Source: Clostridia bacterium
GTDB taxonomy: Bacteria; Bacillota; Clostridia; Oscillospirales; CAG-272
Assembly: GCA_900767415.1 (NCBI GenBank)
Contig: CAAFYZ010000049.1
Span: 1-64,000, forward strand
Direction: 5' to 3'
DNA: 64,000 nt
Shown here: piece after piece, positions 25,964 through 34,241 of the stretch
How positions within the stretch are numbered: the stretch's first letter is position 1
How the letters are laid out: every line of letters starts with the position of its first letter
The notes under the pieces: model-generated
What the model saw: only the letters and a program-made list of their open reading frames with translations
Databases searched by the model: none
What the model was told of the DNA's origin: nothing
Position numbers and translations under genes: made by a program

Positions 25964-26913
25964 TGCATATCGTTGTACTCGACAGAAAAGCCCTTGGCGA
26001 CGATCTGTCGCTCTCACCCCTCGAACAATTCGGGACACTTACCGTCTATCCGACGACTTCCGCACGGCAGATCGCCGAGCGGGTCGCGGACGCGGAAATT
26101 CTGATCGTCAATAAGGTAAAACTCGACGCGGCGGCGTTCGATGCCGCACCGCGGCTGAAACTCGTCTGCGAATTCGCAACGGGCTATGACAACATTTCGC
26201 TTCCGGATGCGGTGCGCCGCGGCGTGGCGGTCGTCAACGTGCCGGCGTATTCTACCGAAAGCGTAACGCTCTTTACCTTTGCGACGGTACTTTCTTTGCT
26301 GACGCACCTTCCGACGTACCGCACGTATGTCGCGGACGGCAAGTATACGGCATCCGGTGTCCCGAATCTTCTGACACCGCCGTATCACGAGCTCGCGGGG
26401 AAAACCTGGGGAATCGTCGGGTGCGGAAACATCGGACGGCGGGTCGCCGCCGTGGCGGAAGCGTTCGGCGCGCGCGTCATTGTCAACAAAAGGACAAAGG
26501 ACGAGCGGTACTCCTGTGTGGATATCGACACGCTGTGCAAAGAGAGCGATGTGATTACGCTCCATTGTCCTTTGAACGACGGGACGCGGCATCTGATCAA
26601 TGCCGATCGCATAGCCCGGATGAAGAAAACAGTCGTTCTCGTCAACGAGGCGCGCGGCGGTGTCGTGGACGCCGAGGCGGTTGCCCGCGCGGTGGAAGAG
26701 GGGAAGATCGGTGCATTCGGCAGTGACGTGTACGAAGGAGAACCCCTCAGAGAAGACGATCCGCTCTATCGTATCCGCACATATGAAAACGTGCTTCTGA
26801 CGCCGCACGCCGCATGGGGTGCCTATGAGGCGAGAGTGCGGTGTCTCGGGGTGATTTGCGAAAATATCGCTTCGTTTTTAGAGGGGAAAACGAAAAACAG
26901 AGTAGATATTTGA
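25963..26913 (+). CDS. D-isomer 2-hydroxyacid dehydrogenase
   Basis: 316 residues. Rossmann motif GIVGCGNIGRR near 148, catalytic Arg in NEARGGVVD, Glu in SDVYEGEP, His in LLTPHAAWGA. The residues after beta-2 are VNKRTK, without the acidic residue of NAD-specific enzymes and with basic residues instead, suggesting NADPH use (inference). Substrate not predictable: glyoxylate, hydroxypyruvate or a branched 2-keto acid are options. ATG 25963 has AGGAG 6 nt upstream and overlaps the araC stop by one base. Confidence 0.92.
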   Translation: MHIVVLDRKALGDDLSLSPLEQFGTLTVYPTTSARQIAERVADAEILIVNKVKLDAAAFDAAPRLKLVCEFATGYDNISLPDAVRRGVAVVNVPAYSTESVTLFTFATVLSLLTHLPTYRTYVADGKYTASGVPNLLTPPYHELAGKTWGIVGCGNIGRRVAAVAEAFGARVIVNKRTKDERYSCVDIDTLCKESDVITLHCPLNDGTRHLINADRIARMKKTVVLVNEARGGVVDAEAVARAVEEGKIGAFGSDVYEGEPLREDDPLYRIRTYENVLLTPHAAWGAYEARVRCLGVICENIASFLEGKTKNRVDI

Positions 26914-26936
26914 TGGCAGAATTATAAAATGATAAG

Positions 26937-26981
26937 AAGAGAGCGGCGTGCTCCGAAGCTATCGGAGCACGCCGCTCTCTT
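26937..26981. terminator. Bidirectional terminator, dehydrogenase/CDF transporter
   Basis: 20-bp perfect stem 26937-26956/26962-26981, loop AGCTA, between convergent genes. T-runs are short on both sides (CTCTTC), so efficiency is uncertain. Confidence 0.7.
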
Positions 26982-26989
26982 CAAAGGTA

Positions 26990-28162
26990 TCAGCCGCGAT
27001 CCACCGTGATGACGCAATAGTAATCCGGGTGCTCTTCGGCAACTTTTTTGCCGATTGCCTCACAGACTTCGTCCGGGGTATAGCGGCTCTCGAACGGCAG
27101 GACGATATCGAAAATCAGGTTGGTATGCGTCGTGCCGATGACCGCGCGGAAATCGTGAATCGTGATGCGGGGATCCACCTTTGCGGTACATTCTTCCGCC
27201 AGGCGGAGAAGTGCGCTCACACGCTCGTCGCCGACGGCGATCGGGTCCATGTGAATGGTACAGAGAATCCCGAGTTTTTCATGAATCTCCCGCTCGAGAT
27301 TGTCGATTACGTCGTGAAGGTGGTAGATGTTGCCGTCGCCGTTCACTTCCGCATGAAAGGTCGCGAACAGATGTCCCGGTCCGTAGTTATGTACGAGAAG
27401 GTCGTGAACGCCGATGACCTCGCGGTATTCTGCGACAATGGCTTCGATCGCGCGGACGGTATCGTCTACGGGTGCTTCACCGAGGAGAGAGTTCTTCGTT
27501 TCGTTCAGAATGCGGACGCCGGCGATCAGGATCAGAGCGGAGACGACAAGACCGACGATGGCATCGGCGAGCGTCCAACCGGTGTAGCGGATGACAACGG
27601 AGCAGACGAGAACGGCAAGCGTGGAGGCACAGTCGGAGAGAGAGTCTGCCGACGCCGCACGGATTACGGAGGAATCGGTCATTTTCCCGATTTTCCGATA
27701 GAAGAGCGCAAGCCAGAGTTTTGCGAGAATGGATCCGCCGAGAATCAGCAGGGTGAGAAGAGAGATCTCCACCGTTGAAGGTTCGCCGAGACCGAAGAGC
27801 GTACGCAGGGAGTCCATCAGCAACTCGGTGCCGACGAGAAGGATCAGAAAGGAAACGATCATCGAAGCGATGTATTCGATCCGTGCATGACCGAACGGAT
27901 GCTTTCTGTCTGCCGGCTTCCCGGAGATGCGGAAACTGACGAGGGAAATCAGAGAAGAACCGGCGTCCGACATATTGTTCACCGCGTCGGCTATGACGGC
28001 GGCGGAAGACGAGAGAATCCCGGCGACGAGTTTTGCCGCGGAGAGCAGAAGGTTCAGGACGATGCCGACGATGCCGGAAAGCGTACCGGCGCGCTCCCGC
28101 GTCTTCGGATCTTCCATGTTTCGCGATTTGCCTAAGAAAACACGCAAAAGAAAATCTGTCAT
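26990..28162 (-). CDS. Cation diffusion facilitator (CDF) family metal transporter
   Basis: 390 residues. Six hydrophobic helices; metal-site motifs IADAVNNMSDAGSSLI in helix 2 and ASADSLSDCASTLAVL in helix 5 (DxxxD-type), and HPFGHARIEYIASM in the loop between. The cytoplasmic C-terminal domain (GVHDLLVHNYGPGHLFATFHAEV) is the CDF dimerisation domain, with a further 80 residues. Exports Zn, Mn or Fe. GAGG 7-8 nt before ATG 28162. Confidence 0.94.
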   Translation of the reverse strand: MTDFLLRVFLGKSRNMEDPKTRERAGTLSGIVGIVLNLLLSAAKLVAGILSSSAAVIADAVNNMSDAGSSLISLVSFRISGKPADRKHPFGHARIEYIASMIVSFLILLVGTELLMDSLRTLFGLGEPSTVEISLLTLLILGGSILAKLWLALFYRKIGKMTDSSVIRAASADSLSDCASTLAVLVCSVVIRYTGWTLADAIVGLVVSALILIAGVRILNETKNSLLGEAPVDDTVRAIEAIVAEYREVIGVHDLLVHNYGPGHLFATFHAEVNGDGNIYHLHDVIDNLEREIHEKLGILCTIHMDPIAVGDERVSALLRLAEECTAKVDPRITIHDFRAVIGTTHTNLIFDIVLPFESRYTPDEVCEAIGKKVAEEHPDYYCVITVDRG

Positions 28163-28190
28163 GATGTACCTCTTTTTTTGAAATTCGGAC

Positions 28191-28219
28191 TTTACATTTG
28201 CCGTAATACATGATATACT
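28191..28219 (+). promoter_or_regulatory. Sigma-A promoter of the 110-residue hypothetical gene
   Basis: -35 TTTACA (28191-28196), 17 bp, -10 TATACT (28214-28219). Confidence 0.8.
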
Positions 28220-28248
28220 GTAAGAAAAGAAACTGTTTCGGAGAGAAT

Positions 28249-28581
28249 ATGGAATACCGTCGTTTTGATATTCAGGGCAACGATGCCGACACGCTGTATA
28301 CGGAGATCCTGTATGCCGTTGCCGTGGCGAAAACGGAGGGGAAAGAACTTATCCGCCTCGTCATACGCCCGCAAGAGGATGCGGACCCCGAGAAGGTGTC
28401 CGCCGCCGCACAGAAACACCTCCGTCGGCTGAAAAGAGAAAAGAAGATCGATGTGTGCGTCCGCGCGGCGGATCTTTTATCGGAGTCTACCGAGGCGGCA
28501 TATCTTCTGAACAAGTATCCGCTCCTCGAAAAAGAAGACGTCGCGGAAGAGGCGTGCGCCGATGTCTTCCTTAAATTATAA
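28249..28581 (+). CDS. Hypothetical protein, 110 residues
   Basis: Start ATG 28249 with GGAG 5 nt upstream; the in-frame ATG at 28210 lies in the -10 region and is rejected. The protein is soluble and mixed alpha/beta, with a basic helix AAQKHLRRLKREKKID in the middle. No family recognised. It has its own promoter and ends at a terminator shared with the convergent acyl carrier protein gene, so it is probably a real gene. Confidence 0.65.
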   Translation: MEYRRFDIQGNDADTLYTEILYAVAVAKTEGKELIRLVIRPQEDADPEKVSAAAQKHLRRLKREKKIDVCVRAADLLSESTEAAYLLNKYPLLEKEDVAEEACADVFLKL

Positions 28582-28607
28582 AAATCCGCGCAGGGCGGTG
28601 CGGACGG

Positions 28608-28647
28608 AAAAGGACTGTCGGTTCAATGAACGCTGACAGCCCTTTTT
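28608..28647. terminator. Terminator between hypothetical gene and acyl carrier protein
   Basis: Imperfect stem: AAAAGG-CTGTC pairs with GACAG-CCTTTT around a central GTTC/GAAC pairing. T5 on the plus side, AAAA on the other, so usable from both directions. Confidence 0.7.
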
Positions 28648-28663
28648 CGTATGGAACGGTAGC

Positions 28664-28891
28664 TCAGTTCTGAGCGGCTTCGAGATACTTGACAATGTCG
28701 CCGACGGTGTTGAAGTGATGAAGATCTTCATCGTCGATCACGATGTTGAATCTTTCTTCGCAAAGATAAACAAGATCGGCAAGCTCGAGCGAATTGATGC
28801 CGAGATCTCCTGCCAGTTCTGCGTCCATAGTAATATCATCAGCGTTTACGCGAAGTTCTTCTACAAGAAACTTCTTGAGGTTTTCAAACAT
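28664..28891 (-). CDS. Acyl carrier protein (stand-alone)
   Basis: 75 residues. Helical ACP fold with the phosphopantetheine Ser in DLGINSLELADLV; the usual DSL reads NSL. C-terminus VGDIVKYLE. ATG 28891 has GGAGG 7 nt upstream; a longer in-frame start at 28978 runs through the promoter and is rejected. No fatty-acid synthesis genes are nearby, so it may be a specialised or second ACP. Confidence 0.9.
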   Translation of the reverse strand: MFENLKKFLVEELRVNADDITMDAELAGDLGINSLELADLVYLCEERFNIVIDDEDLHHFNTVGDIVKYLEAAQN

Positions 28892-28937
28892 GTCCTGTCC
28901 TCCTTTGTATTGGGTGCAATCGATTTTGCACCTTAAC

Positions 28938-28966
28938 ATATTACTATAACTCGCCCGATTTGTCAA
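28938..28966 (-). promoter_or_regulatory. Sigma-A promoter of the ACP gene
   Basis: -35 TTGACA (28961-28966), 17 bp, -10 TAATAT (28938-28943) on the minus strand. Confidence 0.82.
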
Positions 28967-29139
28967 TAGTTTTTTCAAAAGTTAATTATATTTCACATTT
29001 TTATGAGTAAAATCGGGCAAAAAATTCAATAGTTCGACGAAAAAAACAGGGGGCTGTCCGAAAAAGTGGCGAAAAACGTGCCTTTCTTTTCGCTTTCGCA
29101 GGGTTTTTACAGAATGTTTTGCATCGCGATATTTTCCTG

Positions 29140-29168
29140 TTGACAAGTTCCGACCGGGATGATATAAT
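29140..29168 (+). promoter_or_regulatory. Sigma-A promoter of the NfeD-like gene
   Basis: -35 TTGACA (29140-29145), 17 bp, -10 TATAAT (29163-29168). Confidence 0.9.
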
Positions 29169-29213
29169 AATACTTGCGAATGCCATGCCCGATGCGGGCA
29201 GTGAGGAACGGAT

Positions 29214-29450
29214 ATGAGTATTTTCAAGCACTTTCTTTCCTTCGGGAACAAAAGCACCTGTTGCGACAGCATCGTCGGCGCACGGGCAAAAGTGGTAGAG
29301 ACGATCGACAACGCCGCAGGGTCCGGCGAGGTGAAGGTCGGCACACAACTCTGGGCGGCGCGGAGTGTCGAGGACGACGTTACTTTTGCCATCGGAGACA
29401 CGGTACAGGTGGTTGCGTGCGAGGGCGTGCGCCTCGTGTGCCGCGGATAA
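29214..29450 (+). CDS. Short NfeD-like OB-fold protein
   Basis: 78 residues. VGARAKVVETI, SGEVKVGTQLWAAR and IGDTVQVVACEGVRL match the soluble C-terminal OB domain of NfeD proteins; the membrane and protease parts are missing. Stand-alone NfeD OB domains are found in Clostridia, and partner proteins are usually SPFH/flotillin-type, none of which is in this window. GAGG about 9 nt before ATG 29214. Confidence 0.8.
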   Translation: MSIFKHFLSFGNKSTCCDSIVGARAKVVETIDNAAGSGEVKVGTQLWAARSVEDDVTFAIGDTVQVVACEGVRLVCRG

Positions 29451-29494
29451 ATCGCTTTTTTCGCCCGAAATTCACAAAAAGTTTTGCAAAGCCC

Positions 29495-29523
29495 TTGACA
29501 AAAGAAGATTGTTCTGCTATAAT
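29495..29523 (+). promoter_or_regulatory. Promoter of the tRNA-Arg/tRNA-His pair
   Basis: -35 TTGACA (29495-29500), 17 bp, -10 TATAAT (29518-29523). Confidence 0.92.
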
Positions 29524-29542
29524 AACTTCCGTTGTCAAGTTT

Positions 29543-29619
29543 GTGCCTTTAGCTCAGCTGGATAGAGCAACTGCCTTCTAAGCAGTAGGTCGGGGGTTCG
29601 AGTCCCTCAAGGCACGCCA
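29543..29619 (+). tRNA. tRNA-Arg (anticodon TCT)
   Basis: 77 nt with encoded CCA. Acceptor GTGCCTT/AAGGCAC, anticodon stem ACTGC/GCAGT with loop CTTCTAA, T-arm GGGGGTTCGAGTCCCTC. Confidence 0.97.
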
Positions 29620-29631
29620 GACACCTATATG

Positions 29632-29708
29632 GTGGGATTAGCTCAGCTGGTTAGAGCGCCAGGTTGTGGCCCTGGAGGTCATGGGTTCGAACCCCACATC
29701 TCACCCCA
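29632..29708 (+). tRNA. tRNA-His (anticodon GTG)
   Basis: Acceptor GTGGGAT/ATCTCAC, discriminator C, encoded CCA. The G at 29631 supplies the G-1 that histidyl-tRNA synthetase needs. Anticodon stem CCAGG/CCTGG with loop TTGTGGC. 12 bp after tRNA-Arg, same transcript. Confidence 0.97.
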
Positions 29709-29714
29709 TACCAT

Positions 29715-29747
29715 CCCGATCGCAACCGCGGTCGGGGTTCTTTTTTT
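29715..29747 (+). terminator. Terminator of the tRNA operon
   Basis: 9-bp stem 29715-29723/29728-29736, AACC loop, then TTCTTTTTTT. Confidence 0.9.
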
Positions 29748-29778
29748 CTGATTCCGAATAAAATATGCAAAGAAAAAC

Positions 29779-29806
29779 CGTCGGCGCAAAGGTTCTTGTG
29801 CCGACG
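29779..29806. terminator. Terminator downstream of clpC (bidirectional)
   Basis: Stem 29779-29791/29795-29806 with one wobble and a bulged A. Minus side ends in TTTTTCTTT, plus side in TTTTGTTTTTTT. Confidence 0.8.
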
Positions 29807-29828
29807 ATTTTGTTTTTTTGCGGATGTC

Positions 29829-32255
29829 TTACGGAAGAAGGGGAAGCGGCGCGGCACTTTCTTCTTGCTCTTCCTCTTTTTCGACAACGATCTCGTCTCC
29901 CGAGAGGAAAACGCGCCATACGGTGTTCTTTTCAATCCGATGGGCGGCTATCTTTTCGGAAATCGGATTTTCGATCCGATCGGTGATCAATCGGGCGAGA
30001 GGTCTGGCTCCGTAACCGCTTTTTTTGCTTTTACGCGCCAAAAAAAGGGATACGTCACGGGAAAAAAGGACACGCAGTCCGAGTGTGGCGAGACGGTGGG
30101 AAAGTTCTTCCAGTTTCTTCTTTGCGATGGCGGCAAGCGTGTTTTCGTCGAGGGGGTCGAAACGGACGATCTCATCCAGACGGTTGATGAATTCCGGGCG
30201 AAAGTATTCTTTTAAGAGTGTGTCGGAATCCGCCGTACCTCCGTCTCCCGAAAAACCGGAAACACTGATTGCGCGGTGTCCCTCACTCCCGATATTGGAA
30301 GTCATGATAATACAGGAATTGCAGAAAGAGACACGCCGCCCCGTGGAATCGGTAAGGCAACCGTCGTCCGTTACCTGCAAGAGAAGATTCAGAACTTCGG
30401 GATGTGCCTTTTCGATCTCATCGAAAAGAACAACGGAAAACGGATGCTTTCGGATTCTTTCGGTCAGCGTCTCCCCCTCGCCGTAACCGACATAACCCGG
30501 GGGAGAGCCGATGAGTTTGGACACGGCGTGCCGCTCCGAAAACTCCGACATATCGTAACGGATCAGAGCGTTTTCGGAAGGAAAGAGCGCACGGGCGAGA
30601 GCAAGAGCGAGCGCGGTTTTTCCGACGCCGCTCTCGCCGAGGAAAAGGAAGACGCCGATCGGTCGGCGGCGTTCGGCGATGCCGGAAAAGCGGCGGAGGA
30701 TGGCATCCGAGACGCATCGGACGGCATGCGGCTGTCCGACGATCTCTTCCGAGAGCTTTTCTTTGAGATTTTCATACCGCACGCCCTCCGACAGTCCGGA
30801 GGTCGGGATCCCCGTCATCTCGGTCAGCACGGAGCGGATCGCGTCTTCGTCCACCGTCGGCGGATTCTCCCGGAGGTTCTCTTTTTCTCGCTCTTCGGAG
30901 ATTTCCTGCAGGCAGAGTGCCTCGAGATCCCGCAGGTTGTACGCGAGTGAAAAATCGCCCTGTCTGACGGCATCTTCTTTTTGCATTTCGGCCTGCCGCA
31001 GTTTTTCTTCCGATAACATGATTTTTTCTTCTTTTGCTGTCGTGTTCACCGTTGCTTTTGCACACGCCTCGTCCAAAAGGTCCAGCGCTTTGTCTGGCAG
31101 ACGGCGATCGGGAAGATAGCGGTCGCCGAGCGTGACGGCGGCGCGCAACGCCGCGTCTTCGATCCTGACGCCGTGATGCTTTTCATACCGTTCGCACACA
31201 CCACGTAAAATCGCGAGTGCCTCGTCTTTTGTCGGCTCTTCCACCGTGAGGGGTTGAAAGCGACGTTCGAGCGCGGAATCTTTCTCGATATATTTCCGGT
31301 ATTCCTGCGGTGTCGTCGCGCCGATGACACGGATTCTGCCGCGGGAGAGTTCCGGCTTCAGAATGTTGGCGGCGTCGATGGCACCTTCGGCAGAACCTGC
31401 ACCGACAATGGTATGAATCTCGTCGATGAAAAGAAGAAGTTGCGGATTGTTTGCCGCCTCCGTGACGATGCTGCGGATCCGCTCTTCAAAGTCCCCGCGG
31501 TATTTTGTCCCGGCGATCACGGAGCCGAGATCCAGAGAAAACACGATTTTCCCCGCGAGGGCGGGCGGCACTTCGCGATTTACGATCTTCGCCGCCAGCC
31601 CTTCGACGATCGCGGTCTTGCCGACGCCCGCCTCTCCGATAAGGCAGGGATTGTTTTTGTTTTTCCGACAGAGAATGCGGACGAGCCGTTCCGTTTCTTT
31701 TTCTCTCCCGATGACGGGATCGATCTCGCCCCGCTGTGCGTCGAGATTCAGATTCCTTCCGTACTGCGACAGAACCCCGAGCGCGGCACTCTCGCTCTTT
31801 TCGTTTCGCGATACCTTTTCCGACGTTCGGAGAAAGGTCAAAAGTTCGTCTTTCAGGTTCACAAGGTCGGTACCGAGGGAGCGCAGAAGTTTTACCGCGA
31901 CACAGTCTTTTTCTTCTAACAGCGCGAAAAGAATGTGTTCCGTCCCGATGCACGCAGAACCGAAGCGACGGGATACGGTATAGGACGCCTCCACGGCTTT
32001 CCGACAGCGCGGGGTCATGTCTTTGGCACTCAGGCGGGTATGCGCGCCGACGCCCGCATACTCGCGCATGGCTTCGGAAACTCTCGTGTCCGTTACTTTG
32101 CATCGTGCGAGAAGGACGGAGGCGCAGGAGAGTTTTTCGAGGGCGAGGGAAAGAAGAACGTGCTCCGTCCCGATATAGGTATGTCCGAAACTCTCGGCAA
32201 CGGCGACGGTTCCGTTCAATGCTTTTTCCGCTTTTTCCGTAAACTTACTGTTCAT
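29829..32255 (-). CDS. clpC: ClpC-type AAA+ unfoldase
   Basis: 808 residues. N-terminal double Clp-N repeat (FTEKAEKALNGTVAVAESFGHTYIGTEHVLL), D1 Walker A GEAGVGKTA near 205, UVR-like middle segment rich in EKLRQAEMQ, D2 Walker A GESGVGKTA near 538, FDEIEKAHPEV. ClpP-loop candidates lie in D2. ATG 32255 has AAGGAG 5 nt upstream. The usual ctsR-mcsA-mcsB partners are missing; instead it follows cortex-hydrolase-like genes by 51 bp, where a weak TTGAGT-19-TATACT promoter can be seen. Confidence 0.95.
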   Translation of the reverse strand: MNSKFTEKAEKALNGTVAVAESFGHTYIGTEHVLLSLALEKLSCASVLLARCKVTDTRVSEAMREYAGVGAHTRLSAKDMTPRCRKAVEASYTVSRRFGSACIGTEHILFALLEEKDCVAVKLLRSLGTDLVNLKDELLTFLRTSEKVSRNEKSESAALGVLSQYGRNLNLDAQRGEIDPVIGREKETERLVRILCRKNKNNPCLIGEAGVGKTAIVEGLAAKIVNREVPPALAGKIVFSLDLGSVIAGTKYRGDFEERIRSIVTEAANNPQLLLFIDEIHTIVGAGSAEGAIDAANILKPELSRGRIRVIGATTPQEYRKYIEKDSALERRFQPLTVEEPTKDEALAILRGVCERYEKHHGVRIEDAALRAAVTLGDRYLPDRRLPDKALDLLDEACAKATVNTTAKEEKIMLSEEKLRQAEMQKEDAVRQGDFSLAYNLRDLEALCLQEISEEREKENLRENPPTVDEDAIRSVLTEMTGIPTSGLSEGVRYENLKEKLSEEIVGQPHAVRCVSDAILRRFSGIAERRRPIGVFLFLGESGVGKTALALALARALFPSENALIRYDMSEFSERHAVSKLIGSPPGYVGYGEGETLTERIRKHPFSVVLFDEIEKAHPEVLNLLLQVTDDGCLTDSTGRRVSFCNSCIIMTSNIGSEGHRAISVSGFSGDGGTADSDTLLKEYFRPEFINRLDEIVRFDPLDENTLAAIAKKKLEELSHRLATLGLRVLFSRDVSLFLARKSKKSGYGARPLARLITDRIENPISEKIAAHRIEKNTVWRVFLSGDEIVVEKEEEQEESAAPLPLLP

Positions 32256-32306
32256 ATCGACTCCTTCGGATTTTCGAAAAGTATACCCGCAAAGCCGCGT
32301 TTTCAC

Positions 32307-32834
32307 TCAATCCGGCGAAAATCTCCGTTCCGCCGCACGGCAGGATGCGATCTCCCGCATCATGCGCAGATACATTTTTTTATTTACGCTCCCGTTCTCG
32401 GGATAGAGAAAGACTTTTTGCAGTTGACGGATCGCCCGTTCGGTATCGGAAGAAAAAGCGGAACTTTGGGGGACTCTGCCGATGTCGGGGTAGTATTCTC
32501 CGAGCATACGAAGGAGCGAGTGCAAGAGAACGACGGACTCTCCCGTGTCCCCGTGACAGAGGGGAAACGCGTCGTCGTGCGGAAGTCCGCTTTCCGCAGA
32601 GTCTTCTTTGGCAATAAGATATGCGTCATAGAGTGCGGTGAAAGTCGGATAATTCACGACTCCCGTTTCGGCAAGCCCTTTTGTTTTCTGAAAAGCAAGA
32701 ACCGCCGCCCTGGTCTTCGCACCGTAGGTGCCGTCTACCACGACGGCGGGAATCGCACGCTCTTTTTGCGCGAGGGTGCGAAGATACGTCTGAATCTCGC
32801 GGATCGCCGCCGCTTTATTGTCGATTCGATACAT
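32307..32834 (-). CDS. Protein with two peptidoglycan-binding domains
   Basis: 175 residues. Two PG_binding_1-type repeats: IREIQTYLRTL...VDGTYGAKTRAAVLAFQ at about 10-65 and a diverged copy VVLLHSLLRMLGEYYPDIG...TERAIRQLQ at about 100-155. No signal peptide. AGGAGGAG just before ATG 32834. Third gene of the SleC-like operon; probably targets the same cortex substrate as its neighbours. Confidence 0.82.
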   Translation of the reverse strand: MYRIDNKAAAIREIQTYLRTLAQKERAIPAVVVDGTYGAKTRAAVLAFQKTKGLAETGVVNYPTFTALYDAYLIAKEDSAESGLPHDDAFPLCHGDTGESVVLLHSLLRMLGEYYPDIGRVPQSSAFSSDTERAIRQLQKVFLYPENGSVNKKMYLRMMREIASCRAAERRFSPD

Positions 32835-32843
32835 AGCTCCTCC

Positions 32844-34241
32844 TCAGGAAATTTCGTAACCCGGATACTGTCCGCGCGCCACGAGATTCCCGTTATAAAG
32901 ATCTTCGTACACCGACGCGATCGCGCGCCATGTCAGCGCATTCACCCGTCCTTCGGTCGCGGAGATGCCGAATTTTTGCTGGAATGCCGTTACCGCTTTC
33001 TGCGTCGCAGTGCCGAACACGCCGTCCGTCTCCACGGCGGGAAGGTCGGGATAGCTCTTCGCGATATAGTTCAGATAGTTTTGCAAAACCCGAACGTCCT
33101 CGCCGCGCACGCCGACGCGGAGCACCCTGCCGGGGTACGGAACAAGCACGCCTTCCTTGTATTCGTACGCGACGCCGGCGACAAGACCGTAATATACGTT
33201 TTGCAAAGTATCCCAGACGACAATGTCCACAACTCCCGTCACCGGCAGTCCGTAAGTCTTCTGAAAGGCGATGACCGCCTCTTTTGTGCCAGCGCCGAAA
33301 GAGCCGTCCACCGTCGGTGCGGGAACCGTCGGGACAAAAGCGGAGATGTAATCGAGATAGTATTGAAGGATCAGGACGGCGGCGGAATTCTCGCCCTCCC
33401 GCAAAGAATCGTTGTATTGCGTCGAAACGTCCGAGAGACGGATTCCTTCGGAATTCAGTTCGTAGACGCGCTTTACGGCGTTGTAGACCGCCTCGATGCC
33501 GTACCAGGTATTGCGCCCGACGATCCCGTCCTCTAAAAGGCCGAAGACGTCCTGAAATTTTTTGACGGCGTCGGTCGTCGACGTATCGAAAAATCCGTCG
33601 GCGGGATAGATCTTCGGAATACCGGGAAAGTCCTTTGAAATGCGATTCAGCCGTCGCTGGAGAATCTCCACGTTCCGACCGGTATCGCCTTCTTCGAGCA
33701 GGACGGGCGGTGCGCTCTCCGTTACATTCCCGATCGGCACGTTTTCCACAAGTTCGATATCCTCTCCGTAGTATCGCTCCAGGATTTCCATGGCGGAAAG
33801 ACCCTGATTGGCAAGAGAAAGAGAGCCCCATTGCGAAAGTCCGTTGCACTTCGCTTCGATACCGTCGCAATAGCGGGCAAACAGCGGTTCGACCCGTCCG
33901 GGTCTGCGCAGATAACTGCGGAACAGATCGTCCACGACGGAAGAAACGTTGTCGTAGATGTCTCTTTGGTAAACGAAGGTCTGATCGTTTGCCGGGGTGG
34001 AGGTGATGTCGAAATCATAGCCGCGACTCCGATAAAATTCGGTATAGACACGATTCAGCGCAACGGAGATCTGTGCCAGCACGTTGGCACGGATCGCCTC
34101 TTCCGGCCACGTGGGATAGATCTCGCTCGACGCGACGTTTTTGATATAGTCCGCAAAGGGGAGCGTGACATTCTGCGCGTCGCTGTCCGGTGTACCGAGA
34201 TGGACGGTGATGGTTTCCGGAATGACGGGATAGGCAATCAC
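32844..34241 (-). CDS. SleC-like spore cortex hydrolase: SpoIID-like domain plus peptidoglycan-binding repeats
   Basis: 465 residues. Residues 1-165 match the SpoIID/LytB-like lytic domain of clostridial SleC-type proteins (ITVHLGTPDSDAQNVTLPF, YIKNVASSEIYPTWPEEA, CNGLSQWGSLSLANQGLS). Three PG_binding_1 repeats follow (about 180-250, 280-350, 370-440), each ending like GSFGAGTKEAVIAFQ. Expected role: cortex lysis at germination or assembly. No signal peptide. Starts at GTG 34241 with GGGGGGA 7 nt upstream, overlapping the previous gene by 4 bp. Closest known roles are inferred from domain order only. Confidence 0.75.
   Translation of the reverse strand: MIAYPVIPETITVHLGTPDSDAQNVTLPFADYIKNVASSEIYPTWPEEAIRANVLAQISVALNRVYTEFYRSRGYDFDITSTPANDQTFVYQRDIYDNVSSVVDDLFRSYLRRPGRVEPLFARYCDGIEAKCNGLSQWGSLSLANQGLSAMEILERYYGEDIELVENVPIGNVTESAPPVLLEEGDTGRNVEILQRRLNRISKDFPGIPKIYPADGFFDTSTTDAVKKFQDVFGLLEDGIVGRNTWYGIEAVYNAVKRVYELNSEGIRLSDVSTQYNDSLREGENSAAVLILQYYLDYISAFVPTVPAPTVDGSFGAGTKEAVIAFQKTYGLPVTGVVDIVVWDTLQNVYYGLVAGVAYEYKEGVLVPYPGRVLRVGVRGEDVRVLQNYLNYIAKSYPDLPAVETDGVFGTATQKAVTAFQQKFGISATEGRVNALTWRAIASVYEDLYNGNLVARGQYPGYEIS

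Larger units (their letters stand above)
28892..29213. other. Divergent intergenic region
   Basis: Contains the ACP promoter (28938-28966, minus) and the NfeD-like gene promoter (29140-29168, plus). Between them, 28967-29139, I see only AT-rich sequence without a credible gene. Confidence 0.6.
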
